In this document: in pieces, positions 47,022-59,108 of the stretch | Layout: every line of letters begins with the position of its first letter | How positions within the stretch are numbered: the first letter of the stretch is position 1 | NCBI GenBank assembly: GCA_036874045.1 | Contig: CM072343.1 | Location: 17,814,001-17,878,000 of the forward strand | DNA: 64,000 nt | Reading direction: 5' to 3' | Origin: Cymodocea nodosa | Lineage: Eukaryota; Streptophyta; Magnoliopsida; Alismatales; Cymodoceaceae | Program-made: the position numbers and the translations under genes | Notes under the pieces: model-generated | What the model was told of the DNA's origin: nothing | Seen by the model: the letters and a program-made list of their open reading frames with translations, nothing else | The model's database searches: none

Positions 47022-50000
47022 TCAACATTTTAGAGCAGCCTTAGCCATGGCGATGGCTCCATCGTAAGATAGATTACCACCAATAAACCCACTCATGTGA
47101 ACAAACACACAACCAGGTATACCAGTCGAGTTAGAAAGCTCATTATCTCTCAAGCCCCTCCAAGGTGATGGAAGGGCCTTTCTGCTCTCAAATTTCCCTG
47201 GTGATACTGCCACAGCTTGAATGCGCCAACTTTTGCTTCTATCATCCTATAATTTCGACATTGAGCAAATTTTAGACAAACGGGGAAAAAAAATTGGTCT
47301 AGCAAATGAATGAAGACAAATTAACTGCATGTCAAGCAAGAGAAACGGGAGAAACAAAAATATGATTATACAAGGAAACTAAAATACACCCTGATTATCA
47401 CATGAAGAGATATCTATATTGAATTAATTGAACTGAAATGCAACAAGTATTTATGGAAGAGACTAAACACGTTAGCAGAACTTGTCATTAAATTACCAAG
47501 ATGCCTGTAAACAATAAAATGGCTAGTGATTCTGTGAATCCTGTGGGTCCTCCGCACATTGTCTGGTCCGTATATTGTATACTTTTCATGTATGGGTTAA
47601 GAAAAAGATGGCTGATGCAATAGTCACAGTGTTTTGAACACTAGCTTTCGAAATGCAACTTATCCTCAAGTGTAGCATCATCCCATCCCTCCATTGTCAT
47701 TGAGATGGATATCTATATTGCCTTGCAAACGTGACCAGCTGTGAATGTCCACCCAAACCATATTACCTGACTAGGACACCACCAATGCATCCTCCAACCT
47801 CCCGACCATCCATGACGGGCTTCGAACAATCAAGAGATCAATTTTTGCTTGAGCAAAAGGTTCTGTTTAGTGTTTCTGGGTTGCTCACATCTGAGAGGTT
47901 CAAGATATCTTTGGAAGACTTTCTACCTTTCACCATCTATGGTCGTCCTCCACCAACCCTATAGTTGGCCACCTGCCCCTGAGAAAAGCTGCAAACACCC
48001 ACTCCCGACCATATCCAAACATCCCTTCCCACAATTTAATATCCAAAGACACCAACAAAGTACAATTTAATATCCAAGCATCCCTTTAAAACCTAACCCA
48101 CATCCCATCCCCTACCTCAACCCTCACGGCTAACCATGCATCTACCGCCTCTAGCAGCCCCTGTTAAGAACCCACTCCTTTAATGTTAGTCTATTCCCAT
48201 TCCATTTGACCAAGAGAACCTTCTAAAGTTCTACCATAACTTGGTAAGACTACCTCCTACCCCTCAACCCCACCACCATTTGGCCAAGATAGCTAGGTTA
48301 AACCTGCAAATATCACAAATACCGAAATCTACCTTTCTGGTCTTTTATTTTAAGTTAGTGGAACTTTTAAATTATTATTATGAACACTTGTTTTCTTCCT
48401 GTTATTGTATGTTTGTATTTCTGCACATAAATTCCACATGTAACATTTTAACGCCTGTATGTGCACTTGAAAAGTAAAGAAAAGGAAAATCAAGAGTCAA
48501 AAGGAATTCATAGGAAATAAAAGGTAAAGTACTTTCCAGTTGACTGCTTTATTAATATTTGTGCCTATTCTGAAAATTAAAGAAATTTGGGTGCATAATG
48601 GTACTAATAATGGCATAGTGAAGACATTGATGTGTCGATAAGTGGTTCCTCAAATGTGGCGAAGACAAGGAAGTTGCCATTGTCCAAGTAGAAGGGTCTG
48701 GTGTGGTGCTACAGCCCAACAGGAGATAGGGGCCTAAACATACAAGAAGCACTACCGGTGTGGTTGGGGACATTCAACCACAAGGTAGAAGCCACCAAGG
48801 CCCACAACATTACTGCTCAATGGTTCCAAGGTCGAGATGCCATCATCAACCTTACCCCTCTCTCTACATCTGATGCAATTCAGATCATCTTCTTTAATTT
48901 TCACTCCAAGGCCAAGGTCGTTCACACGTTCTAGAAACACAGCTACCACAACAAGCACAAGCAAAGCCGACAGGCTCTGATCCATAACCACTCCATCACG
49001 CTAAGTCTGATCGATGGTGCAAGCAGTTGCATGTACCACACTACCCTTGCCATCCAAGAGCTCCTGTTTGAGAAGCCCATCACCCCGATGTCAGCAAGAT
49101 CAACCATACTTTCCTTGGCTTTCCCACAGGGAAGGCGAGAAAGTAATCTCCTTCCATCTTTTATACCTAGGAAAGTGGAGGAATTTACTTTCCTCTACTT
49201 TCTGCCTACACAAACACTAGAAAATGAGGCAATCAAAGGAAATTTACTTTTTCTTACTTTCCTTTCGTTCGCTTTCTTGACGTACAAATCCCACCTTAAA
49301 GATCAAAGCAAACACAACATGCCTGGATCTCCCACTTTAAGAGGTTTCCAGCCACCATGTCTATCATCTATTTTATATAATGTCTGAATTAAAACTACAG
49401 ATATACAAGGTTTCCATGGATAAACCACCAAATGTTATTAGTGGTCCTACTATATATTAATTCCATTCAAGACTGAGGAATAATCAAATATAAAGGTCAA
49501 CTATCCAAATCAGAACAGAGAGGAGGATCATAGAATGGTATTCATATTTTTATATATGAAGAAATCATTATATTACGAGGACAATTTGCAGAGGAATTTC
49601 AGAATTTGCAATGTCTCTTACAGAAAAAAAGAAAAAATTCATGACTCATTCCATATTGGAAGAGAACAAACCTGATAAACAATGTATTTGACAAGTGGAT
49701 CAATGTTTAGCTCCTCCTCAAGCTCAAACAAATGAAGCTTCCACTGTAGAATTAAAAACCATCTCAGCATCATATATAATTGTGTTCCGTATTTTTCATA
49801 AATCTTAACTCTTTTCAAATTTAATCAAATATGAAGGCAGTTTTCTTTGTGTATTTATCCCAATGGTTTTAAGCCTGTAAAAATTAGCTACTCAGACCAA
49901 GCTTCCACTACAGCATGAAAAGCCTTCCCAGCATTAATTACATTAGTTACTTTTTATACATGTTATCATGTTAAGCTAATAACTCTCTTTTGATTAAACA

Positions 50001-53000
50001 AATGCAACGACTATATGATTCTGGGTGCATATGTGGTTATGGCAGTGGTTTAAAGTTTAAACAAGTAAAACAACTATTCACAAGAAGCATCCATTCCAGA
50101 ATAATGGACCATATCAAAGTTACATGTATTTTAAGTTTGTCACTTTGTTTCAATTATACTCAAGCATGAGGATGAAACAAGTGCATATGTCATTATGTCA
50201 ATATTACAAACTAGTAAAGTTAGCTACAAAGATTTTACGATTCTAACATGTAGAATACAATATACTATCAAACTTGGTGAAAATATAATACCACCAAATA
50301 CAGTTTTTTACTGATGGAAAGTCACCATATAAATATAGATGCATCGCACCAGCAGGTGTGGACGTTAGTTAACAGACCTCTTAATGAAGGAAAGACATGA
50401 CAAAACTTCGATAGAATGATGCTGCAAATTATTTCGTGGGAGTGGATTGACTAATATGAACATATTCTACTAAATAAAAAACCTATTCACTTCGTAATAT
50501 AGTCACATGAACTTAAGGAATAATATTATGGAAAGGATGAGCAGAAAATGGTGAAATTTGATAGGAAGGATACTTTTATAATATACAAGGATGAGTGGAG
50601 AATGATTGCAATGACATACAATCCATACTCCATAAAGTATCAAAATAGGTTCTTGTAACTCGTAGGCAAAGAGAGAGATAAGGGTAAAACATAAGTCAAT
50701 TTATGAAGCAATAACTAGATAATAATTTAAACCAAAGTGTCACCATTCCATCGCAGAATTCTATTGTTCTTGAGCATAAAGTGAACTAATTCATGTTCAA
50801 CCAATCAAAGAGATTTTGCATAACAATAAATTTATTGCTTATCATACATCATATATCACACATAATTGTTCAACTGGAAATTGTGTAAGTTAATTTGTAA
50901 ATTTATTATTTCTTTTGACCACAATCGGTAGATAGCACATCCATGATATGCAAAACATACTAATATGATGAAGCTTTAAGGGGAACATGTTGCTGATATT
51001 CACACTGTTGATATTGTTTATATGATCATGTTTGTATGTTATTGATTTAGAATTAATTTTTAGTCTGATTTTTGATATTTTATAAGCTTATTAAAGGTGT
51101 GGCAGGATCATTTTTAGTTTAGCATTTGCTGAATATGTCTTCTTTTGGTTCTGCATCAACACCTTCAACTTATTCCATGAATGTTAAATTTAAATCAAGT
51201 GATCTAGGGTGGAAATATGTTTTATGAATGTTATATATGTTTAATAAATATTTATTTTACAATTTCAAGCTTCACCACATATTTTCATTATAAGCCCGTT
51301 TAAACACCTGTGTTTTAATTACAAGTGCAGAGATGCAGTCCATATTATGTCTGTTTCATATGTTTTGAAACATTGAAATTAACATGTAGAAAATATATTA
51401 AAAAGTCCACGAGACTTCTTGATCACATGTTTTGGAACTACATGAGAAAACTACCATAGAGATAAATTTCTTCCATTTCTTTGAATTAATGAGCAGTAGA
51501 AGGCAAATAGACAATTTAAATGATTTAAAAACAATTTGCATTTTCCATGATCCACAAGAACAGCAGATTATTACTTTCACTAGGAAAAGCATGTTAAAAA
51601 ACAATGTAGAAAAAAGCTTACAGGACAGAATCTATCTAAGACCATAATTTCTCCACTGGGATCAATTCTATTTCTGGTTGCAAGGCATTCCATAACAATG
51701 GACCGAGCTGGTAACCATGATTTGGCATGAAATCGAAGGTTCTGAGAAACCAAAATGAGACATATTAATGTCAATTTGATACATCATCAGCCTGCTTTTG
51801 TTTACAATAAATCATGATAATGAAACTTGGAACACAATCAGTATGGTACTAAACTAGAAAAGAGGTCCAAAGCTACACCTCCAGAAATTCATTGCCTGCA
51901 AGTCCCATTGCACATTGAAAGGCTTCATTCTCCTTTACGGATGATTGATCAGGATCAGTCCAATCCAAATTTAGATGCCCAACTCGCGAAGACAAATGTG
52001 TGTTATTTATGTATTTAGCAGGCTGATCTGTATCATATTGATTAATTCCATTGTCAATGGCATCTATTGCCTGTTTGATGTCAACATAAATATATTAACA
52101 ATCACATTATACAGAAAATATTATATAAAAAATAATAATCAAATTTTAGCAGTGTAACATGTAGATAGAAAAAGCAAGATCCTATAGTGTCAGAAGCATT
52201 GTTGGTCTAAAGAACTAGGCAGAACATATTTTCATAGAAATGTGTGAAACTGTGAAAAGTGAGAACATCACCTCTATAAAATTTTTGTAAACAGAAATAT
52301 ATAGCCGGTGCACGTTTTCATGACTTTCATCAAGCTGAAGCTCCCTTGCAATTATCTCCAAACCATAATGCTGAACAAAAGGACAAAATTTGTGGCTTTA
52401 AATGGGTTGAATAAATTGCATAGGCCAATAAATTATATCAAAAAAAACACGAGAAAATTCAAAATGGATCTCAATTGACTAGAGGATTATGGTCAAAAGA
52501 CCCATGATCATTGTTTTTGAGAAATTAAAAGGACCATAGTATTAAAGGGAAAAGCAAAAGGAACAAAAACAAAAGGATGAAAAAAGGAAAAGTCCCAACC
52601 AAAATGCTAGAGCAGAGAGGAAAAAGTTACGAGGTTCCCAACAATGCAACCAAAAGGAATGGAAGAAAATCAATCAAGGAAAAGTATGGTGAGCGAGATC
52701 CATATGGTGGAATCCTGATCAACCCAACAACGAGAAATTTTGAGGAACCACAGAGAGGATTGTCGACTACTGCCTCCTTCCACCTTTTCTCGTCACACAA
52801 TTCACTCCTGAATATTCACCCATTTCACCGATACGGAGTGCAAATGCAGACCACTATATAGCATTTGTGTTGAGAGCTTGTTTTGACGATATTGAAATTA
52901 AATATCTAAGTCAATTTTCTTTTTCACGTACAATACTTTTAGCTATTATGTATGCTCAACATTATATTGTAGGCGTTGCCCATAACAACGAAAAAACCAA

Positions 53001-53670
53001 CACCATTTACAATTTCAAAAACTAACACAGGGGTGAAACAATTTGAATGCGGATTCCAACAACTAAACAATGCTATTTAAATTACATAAAAAACCATGAT
53101 ACAAGTCCAAGTGAAAACCTTCACTCCACCTTATAAACAAGTCCAGCACTACTGAGCTTGGTATTAAACCCATGACCAAAGACCTCCGAGAATCCCTTCT
53201 GGTGATGATCAAATCGATCCGTCGCCGGATCAAAAACACCCCCAACATCCAGCACGGCATCAAGAGATTCCAAAACCTGCATCACAACCATCGATACATC
53301 CGAACCTCCAAAAAAAGGAGATTTTTTTTCTTCTTCTTATGAAGGAAAGACGTACCGCGGGGTCACGCGACCGGACGATCTCCGCACCGGAGAACTTGCT
53401 GGTGAGACGGATCATAAAGCAACCAAGGGCCTCGTCGCAGTGGAAGCTTCCATTGTGCGTTCCGACACGCTTAGGGTTTGGAGTCGGGGATCCAGTACTG
53501 AAGGCGGCGGAGACCCTCGGCGAAGAGGTCCTGGCGGGGGAGGCCATGGGAAGAATAGGTGAGGAGGCTAACGTGCGAGCGGGGAAGAGAAGGAACAGCG
53601 CCGCCGCCACCTGCTGTTGCCACCGGGGTTGAAGAAGGATCATGTGCGTTCTTCCTCTTCTTCGCGCCAC
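47022..53670 (-). CDS. MYG1: MYG1-family exonuclease (UPF0160), organelle/nuclear
   Basis: Seven coding exons on the minus strand, 53670-53356, 53276-53130, 52370-52272, 52070-51879, 51741-51622, 49743-49672 and 47246-47022, join without splitting any codon to 389 residues. All borders are GT/AG. MYG1 proteins are DHH-related 3'-5' RNA exonucleases found in mitochondria and nucleus. Seen are [20 protein letters not shown] (about 71-90) with the metal-ligand His/Asp set, the [20 protein letters not shown] block (Asp128-His129-His130), [56 protein letters not shown] and [15 protein letters not shown] near the C-terminus. Residues 1 to about 60 are basic and hydrophobic with few acids, fitting a mitochondrial presequence. 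Translation could also start at Met10 (53643). Introns 5 and 6 are long (1.9 and 2.4 kb). Confidence 0.96.
47650..49390 (+). other. Foreign-looking coding-like block inside MYG1 intron 6
   Basis: Within the intron 47247-49671, this block is C-rich on the + strand, unlike the AT-rich rest. From about 48620 to 49160 one + frame reads almost continuously, with stops at 48681-48683 and 48932-48934. Pieces include [59 protein letters not shown], then after the second stop [19 protein letters not shown] and [20 protein letters not shown] do not recognise the family. It is most likely a decayed transposon or retrocopy inserted antisense to MYG1. Confidence 0.4.
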
Positions 53671-54648
53671 TTTTTCCTATGGTATTTATGGATGGGGATA
53701 TTTGTGATGGGAAATAAAGAAAATGGAGAAAAATTTGGAAATTAGAAAATATGGGAAAAAAATTTATTTTTTTTAAATATTTATATCTAATTAAATTTAA
53801 AATTTAGATATCTGTGTACTTAAAGAATGTAAATAAAAGTAAAGAATTTATAACTTAGAATATTAATGTCAGTATCGTAATTAATATATCACTTATATAT
53901 TATTAAACTCATAAATTATTATACAATTCATAAAAATTATAAAATTTAAAATTAAAGTTTATATGTAATTTTAATTAATCAAAAGTTAAAATTAATCTAG
54001 ATATTAATGTATGTTTATATATAATTAAGGTTTATATATAATCTTAAAGATACAACAAGAAATGAGAAGTTAATGCAAAGGGAGAGAGAAAAAATCTTAA
54101 TGTGAATAATGTAAGAAGAAAGTGTTGGAAAGAATTAATGAAGTTTATAATATTTAAAATTAATAATATTAATGTAATATAATTATTTGTAAGTAATTTA
54201 TTGATAAAATTCTTAATTAATAAATTAAAGTAAATTAGTCAAAATGTAATTAATTACATTAATCAATTAACATGTTATATAATAATATAATTACATATTT
54301 ATATATCATTTATCAATTAATTAGGTTTTTATATATTTTTAAAATTAGTAGTAAATGATTTTTTAGAGTAATTATTATTTTTATATTTAAAAACTATAAA
54401 TATTATTTCTTTCAATAAATTATGTAAGTTTTCAAATTAGATATTACATATTAAATCTTGATTTTCCAACATGAATTTCAGAAGATTCCAGTGAAAAAAT
54501 GAATTTCGACATTTTATAAAAAGACCGAAATAAAATTTAATCGAAATTTATTTTTTCAGAACACACAAACACTTATGTATTGGAATTAAACGAAAATTAA
54601 GATATTCACGTAAAATCTTCGCAATATTAGCGATTGTGATCGTATAAA
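53671..54648. other. AT-rich intergenic stretch between MYG1 and the HIPP gene
   Basis: Extremely AT-rich, with no coding region or recognisable repeat structure. It holds the MYG1 promoter side and the HIPP 3' flank. Confidence 0.5.
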
Positions 54649-55385
54649 TCAACAGATGACACAAAATGAAGGGCTCTCCTCTGAACTGTGGACATGATAA
54701 CACACAGGATGGTAAGGGCAGGCACAGTTGTAAGGTGCTCTGTACCAGTCGTTCATGGCGACAGCACCATATCCATGCACGTTCTTTTCCTCCTCCTTCG
54801 CCTCCTTCTCCTTCTCCTTCTCTTTCTCGACCTTCTCCTTCGACCCTTCTTTCTTGGTACCTTCTTTTTTCTTGGCTGGCGCCTCCTTCTCCCCTTCCAC
54901 CTCTTTTTCCTTCTTCTTCTTCTTCTTCTTCTCCGGTTCCGGCGTCTCCTTCGGCGGCGGCGGCGGAGGATCCTCCTCCACTTTCTTCTCCGGTTGCTTT
55001 GCCGGACCCACCGAATCTATGTCCACCCAAAACAACTTCCTTAGCTTCCTCACCACCGCAATCGAATCCACGTCTTCTCCGATCACCGTCATCGTCCCCT
55101 CCTTCGTCTCCACCGAGATCGAATCAATGCCTGCACTCCCACATAAAAGCTTAAGCTTCAAAAAACAAAAAAAAAAACCCTTACAGAACCACGTATAATC
55201 AACTATTCCATTCACCTGTGACGGTGGCCGCGGCCTTCATCGCCTTCCTCTTGTCTTTGCCGTCGTGCAGGTCCACCTTGAACACCACCACTTTCTGGAT
55301 CGACCAAGAACGCCCCCATATCTTAAGACCAGACCCAACATGCTAACCAGAATGCACACCCATGGAAATCAGCACTAACCTTCAT
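54649..55385 (-). CDS. HMA-domain isoprenylated protein (HIPP-like) lacking the CxxC metal site
   Basis: Three coding exons on the minus strand, 55385-55380 (ATG AAG only), 55294-55216 and 55130-54649, give 188 residues, with GT/AG borders and one split Gly codon. The N-terminus MKKVVVFKVDLHDGKDKRKA then MKAAATVTGIDSISVETKEG is a heavy-metal-associated ferredoxin-like fold (about 1-70). Where metal binders have MxCxxC it reads DLHDGKDK, so copper or zinc binding through cysteines is not expected. A long Pro then Lys/Glu-rich linker (about 75-145) follows, and then a Tyr/Cys/His-rich end. The last four residues are CVIC, a CaaX box for prenylation, which together define the HIPP family. Such proteins act in metal and stress responses and as pathogen-effector targets. 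The tiny first exon makes the true start easy to miss. Confidence 0.9.
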
Positions 55386-55429
55386 GATCGGCACAGCAGC
55401 AACTGAGCAACCAAGCAATTGGGTTGATT

Positions 55430-55483
55430 TCTTCTTCTTCTTCTTCTTCTTCTTCTTCTTCTTCTTCTTCTTCTTCTTCTTCT
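55430..55483 (-). repeat. GAA microsatellite in the HIPP 5' leader
   Basis: About 18 perfect GAA units on the minus strand (CTT on +), 45-98 bases upstream of the HIPP start codon and probably in its 5' UTR. A second purine-rich stretch on the minus strand lies at 55610-55640. Confidence 0.9.
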
Positions 55484-55740
55484 GCTTCTTGTTCTTTCCT
55501 GCTTCTGCTTCTTCCCTGTGCTTCTCCTTTAATTATATGATCTGATCTGTTCCAGCTGCCGGTGGTAGTCAACCACTTTCATCGGATTCAAGTTGGCATG
55601 CGTTGTTCTTTTCTTCTTCCTCCTCCTCTTCTTCTTCTTCTCTGGATTTAATTGATTAGTATATGCATCGATTGCAGGACGTGGCTGCAATCTCTGAGTT
55701 TTCCATAAGATCCATGACATCTTCCATTCATTCTACCAAA

Positions 55741-56445
55741 GGCATGTCTTCCATCGTTCCCATCGTCAACGATTATAACAATATTGAACATCTTTTGTAT
55801 TTTTAATTGCGAACGATTATAACAGTATCGAACTTATTATATTACAGAATGATTTGGTTATTACTCCGTGGGAATATACCTCCTGGTTAGTGTCATGCAT
55901 TACTGATCCATATCAGAACAGGGAAATTAATTAATTAATTAATTAATACTATTCGGTAGATTCCATCCAAACAGCATGTTAAATTTGATATTGATATATT
56001 TTTATACGATTTATAATGAAGTAGAAATAAAATATATAAAAACCGATTTATAACATCTATAAATAAGAATAAGAATAAAACTCTCTCGCCTGCTTGGATT
56101 ATAATTTTTTATTATAATCTAAGAATAAAGTTAAAATACGAACATGGAAGACGCAGACGTCTGAGCTTACACACGACAAGACTACGTCCGTTTGTTTTTT
56201 TTTATAAATCGAAAAATAATATTACTGTTGACATTTACAATATTGTTAATTTAAAAATAATATTTATAAAAGATTAGTCATTCATCTAAATATGCGAATT
56301 TGTAAACTATTACGAAATAAACTGGCATTATTTAACATTTTATATATGATCGTTTTTGTAATTGTTGTCCTATCGCGTTTGATTTTTTTTTTTTTTGGCA
56401 GCAGTCGCTTTCTTCGTTCCTGTCGGCGTTCTTCGATCACAGCGA
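55741..56445. other. AT-rich intergenic stretch between the HIPP and kinase genes
   Basis: No gene was recognised. A short AATT-type tandem repeat lies at 55927-55946. The right end holds the 3' flank of the kinase gene. Confidence 0.5.
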
Positions 56446-57635
56446 CTAGGCACCGACTTCGCCGCCTTTCCGATGGGCCGTCGAAATCGAGCCGCACAAT
56501 TTGTCCTCCATCACCTTGAGAATCTTCGCCATGGACGGCCGGAGGCTCGGCTCCTCCCGGAGGCACATCGAGGCCAGCCCCATCATGGCAGCCGCCTCGC
56601 CCACGTCGTAGTCACCGGCGAGACCAGGGTCGACTACCTCCTCCACCCTCTTGTCGGCATCCCTTAGCCACGGACCCATCGCCGTTGTCAGCATTGGTCG
56701 CTCCCCACCGAAGGCCTCCATCCCTGTCATCAGCTCCAGGACCACCGCGCCGTAGCTGTACACGTCCCCCATCTTCGACACCACCCCGGTTCGGAGATAG
56801 TGGGGATCGACGTAGCCCGGTGAACCCACCACGGGGTGGCGTCGGGCGGAGGGGTAGCCCATCTTGGCGGAGCCGAAGTCGCATAGCTTGCAGTGGAGGC
56901 CGTCGTCGAGGAGGACGTTGGAAGGTTTGATGTCGTTGTGGACGATCGGCAGATGGCAATTCTCGTGGAGATGGTCCACGGCGCTCGCCAGCTCGTAGGC
57001 AATAGACACACGCTGCCACCAAGTCAACACCGCCCCGCAGGCGCCGGCCTCGCCGCCGCCATGGAGTTTGTCGTGCAACGTGCCGTTGGGGACGTAATCG
57101 AAAACCAACGACCCTTGCTCTGAAAGGAACCAACATTTAACTATCATATCGATTCGATTCCCAACATATATGTATATATAACGATGCTCGATCCAAACAG
57201 AAGCAAGCATTCTTCGTTACCTCCGTCGTCGCAGTAGCCTACGAATCGGACGAGGTTCTCGTGACGGCCGGCGTGAAGAATGACCTGGAGCTCCTCCTTG
57301 AAGGCTTGGTAGAGGCGTTCGCTATCACCGTGGACCTTGACGGCTCCAACAGCACCGGAGGGGTCCGCCAACTTCGCCAAGTACACGGTGCTGAACCCGC
57401 CCTCGCCGATCACTACCGCCGACGAGAAGTCCGACGTCAGCCTTCGAATCTCCTCCCACCCATATCTCCGGACAACCCCCAACGACAGCCCATCCTTCTT
57501 GACTACCACTGCTGCTCCGGTTGAATCCTGAGGCTTCTCAAGATCACGACCGTCGCCAACCTTCCTGCGGCTGGACCGCCAGAACTTGTAGTAGTATCTC
57601 GTCAGAGCGGTGGCCATGGCCACGCGGTTGAACAT
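56446..57635 (-). CDS. Receptor-like cytoplasmic kinase, At1g33260-like
   Basis: Two coding exons on the minus strand, 57635-57221 and 57119-56446, give 362 residues. The 101-base intron is GT/AG and splits a Glu codon (GYCDDG|EQGSLVF). The N-terminal 60 residues are basic with no signal peptide or membrane segment, so it is cytoplasmic. The kinase domain starts at YGWEEIRRLTSDF. It has the glycine loop IGEGGFSTVYLAK (76-88), Lys100 in GAVKVHGD, catalytic loop VHNDIKPSNVLLD with Asp201 and Asn206, CDFGSAK with Asp219, and activation segment GSPGYVDPHYLRTGVVSK. All catalytic residues are present. The Arg of HRD is replaced by Asn, so it is a non-RD kinase, a class enriched in immune signalling. 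Closest in style to probable receptor-like kinase At1g33260. A substrate is unknown. Confidence 0.92.
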
Positions 57636-57689
57636 GGCTCATATATGGATGGTGGTGGTGGCGGCGGCGACGGCGACGGCGGCAGCCTT

Positions 57690-58699
57690 AATTTGTAAAT
57701 CCAAGCTAGCTTACGTGTCGTTGTCGGTCTTTTTATTTTAATATTTTTTATAATGAAAGATTTTTTATCAAATTTTAAATTTTGATAAAAATTATAAATA
57801 ACATTATTATTATTTAATTAAGTATTACAATTAATTTTTTAATCTTTTTTATAATAATAATTTTAACCATGATAGTATTGTAACATCAGTGTTGATAAGA
57901 TTTTTTAACTAAAAATTGTTAAGAAATAAAAAAATTTCTGCATAAAAGCAAAAAGTTTTATTTGTCAACTATTATCTGGGAAAAAATAAAAATAATTGTC
58001 AACTATTTTTTTAAAATTAAAATTCCAAGGTAGGACAACCCTCTTTCCATTCTAATTTTTAGCTTTATTAATGGTGATGGATCATATATACCCATCAATC
58101 GCTTTGAGGAAATCCTTCTCATGGGTGCATTTCACCATAGATATTTAAATTGAACATATTCACAGAAGTTTGTATTTTCAAAAGAAAATTGCAAAACTAG
58201 ACTTCTGGCTTGCAACATATTTGTACTGTACCAATTAACAACATAATTTAACTGAGTTAGATCGAACCAACACGATAGACAAGGTTTAATTAAGTCAAAC
58301 TGTGATAGCGCAATTGTACTTAATCCAATTGACGTCTCTATTGATCAACGCGTGCAATCAAACATCACAGGAGAGCAAATGATGAGTATTCCACAAGACA
58401 AACAAAATCCAACACAATCTCCTTTTTTTTATGATGGTAATGCTTTTAATGAACACAAAGTTTTTCCTATGCAGTGGAATAGAAAATTAACCGGATTATT
58501 GTTGTGTTGATCAGCACCATCTTCTTTTATTCTTCATTTTTCTTGCACAGTGAAATGCACCCTCTCTTGGAGAAGAAAGAATACTGTCTGGTGGACGGAG
58601 TTTAAAGAATCATGTGGGATTCTACACTGCCCAAAATGTTAACCATGGTAATCGGAACAGAAGAAAATCAGTCGCTTGACCTCCTGAAGGCATATGAGA
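57690..58699. other. AT-rich intergenic stretch upstream of the kinase gene
   Basis: No coding region was recognised. A GGT/GGC repeat at 57645-57680 lies in the kinase gene's probable 5' leader. Confidence 0.5.
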
Positions 58700-59108
58700 T
58701 TAAGGCTCTTCTAACCATTTCTCCAAGTTGGCCTCTTTTTCAGATGTGAATTGCTCATAATTTTCTACAGTGTATGCCGATGAGCTCGGATTTTGATGAT
58801 CATCAGTATGGCAAGACAGAGGCAGTTCAGCAGCTATGGTGTCACCAAAGCTTGAAATCCCGGTGACAGCAATAGGTGGAACTGGAGTATAAAGTGAAGA
58901 CCTATTATCTTCTTGGTCTTTAGGAGTTGAATCATGTTGAGACCATCTAAGGCTTGCTGCCTTTTGCTTTGCAGAGTTGAAAACAGAAGATAAGTAGCTT
59001 AGGCTGTTTGGATCATCCTGCTGAATACTCCCAGAACTGTAAGAAGATGATGGCGACATCTTTGTGCCAGAAGCAGCCGTCTCACCCCAGCCATGATTCT
59101 GGATTACC
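58700..59108 (-). CDS. Last coding exon of an unidentified gene
   Basis: The minus strand from a good acceptor (TTTATTCAG at 59117-59109) is open for 136 codons to a stop at 58700. The peptide begins VIQNHGWGETAASGTKMSP, is rich in Ser/Asp/Gln and includes SLSYLSSVFNSAKQKAASLR and a charged end ENYEQFTSEKEANLEKWLEEP minus its first residue. It looks like a conserved, disordered C-terminal tail of a larger protein, with composition unlike the chance frames nearby. I do not recognise the family. The upstream exons must lie to the right, in 59.1-64 kb or beyond, but I could not find them. Confidence 0.55.

Noticed and set aside
54666-55198. Ser/Pro/Phe-rich + frames of 118-162 codons opposite the HIPP gene
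   Set aside because: They arise from the antisense of Lys/Glu and Pro codons in the HIPP linker.
55375-55572. 65-codon minus frame with poly-Glu
   Set aside because: The Glu run is just the translated GAA microsatellite in the HIPP leader.
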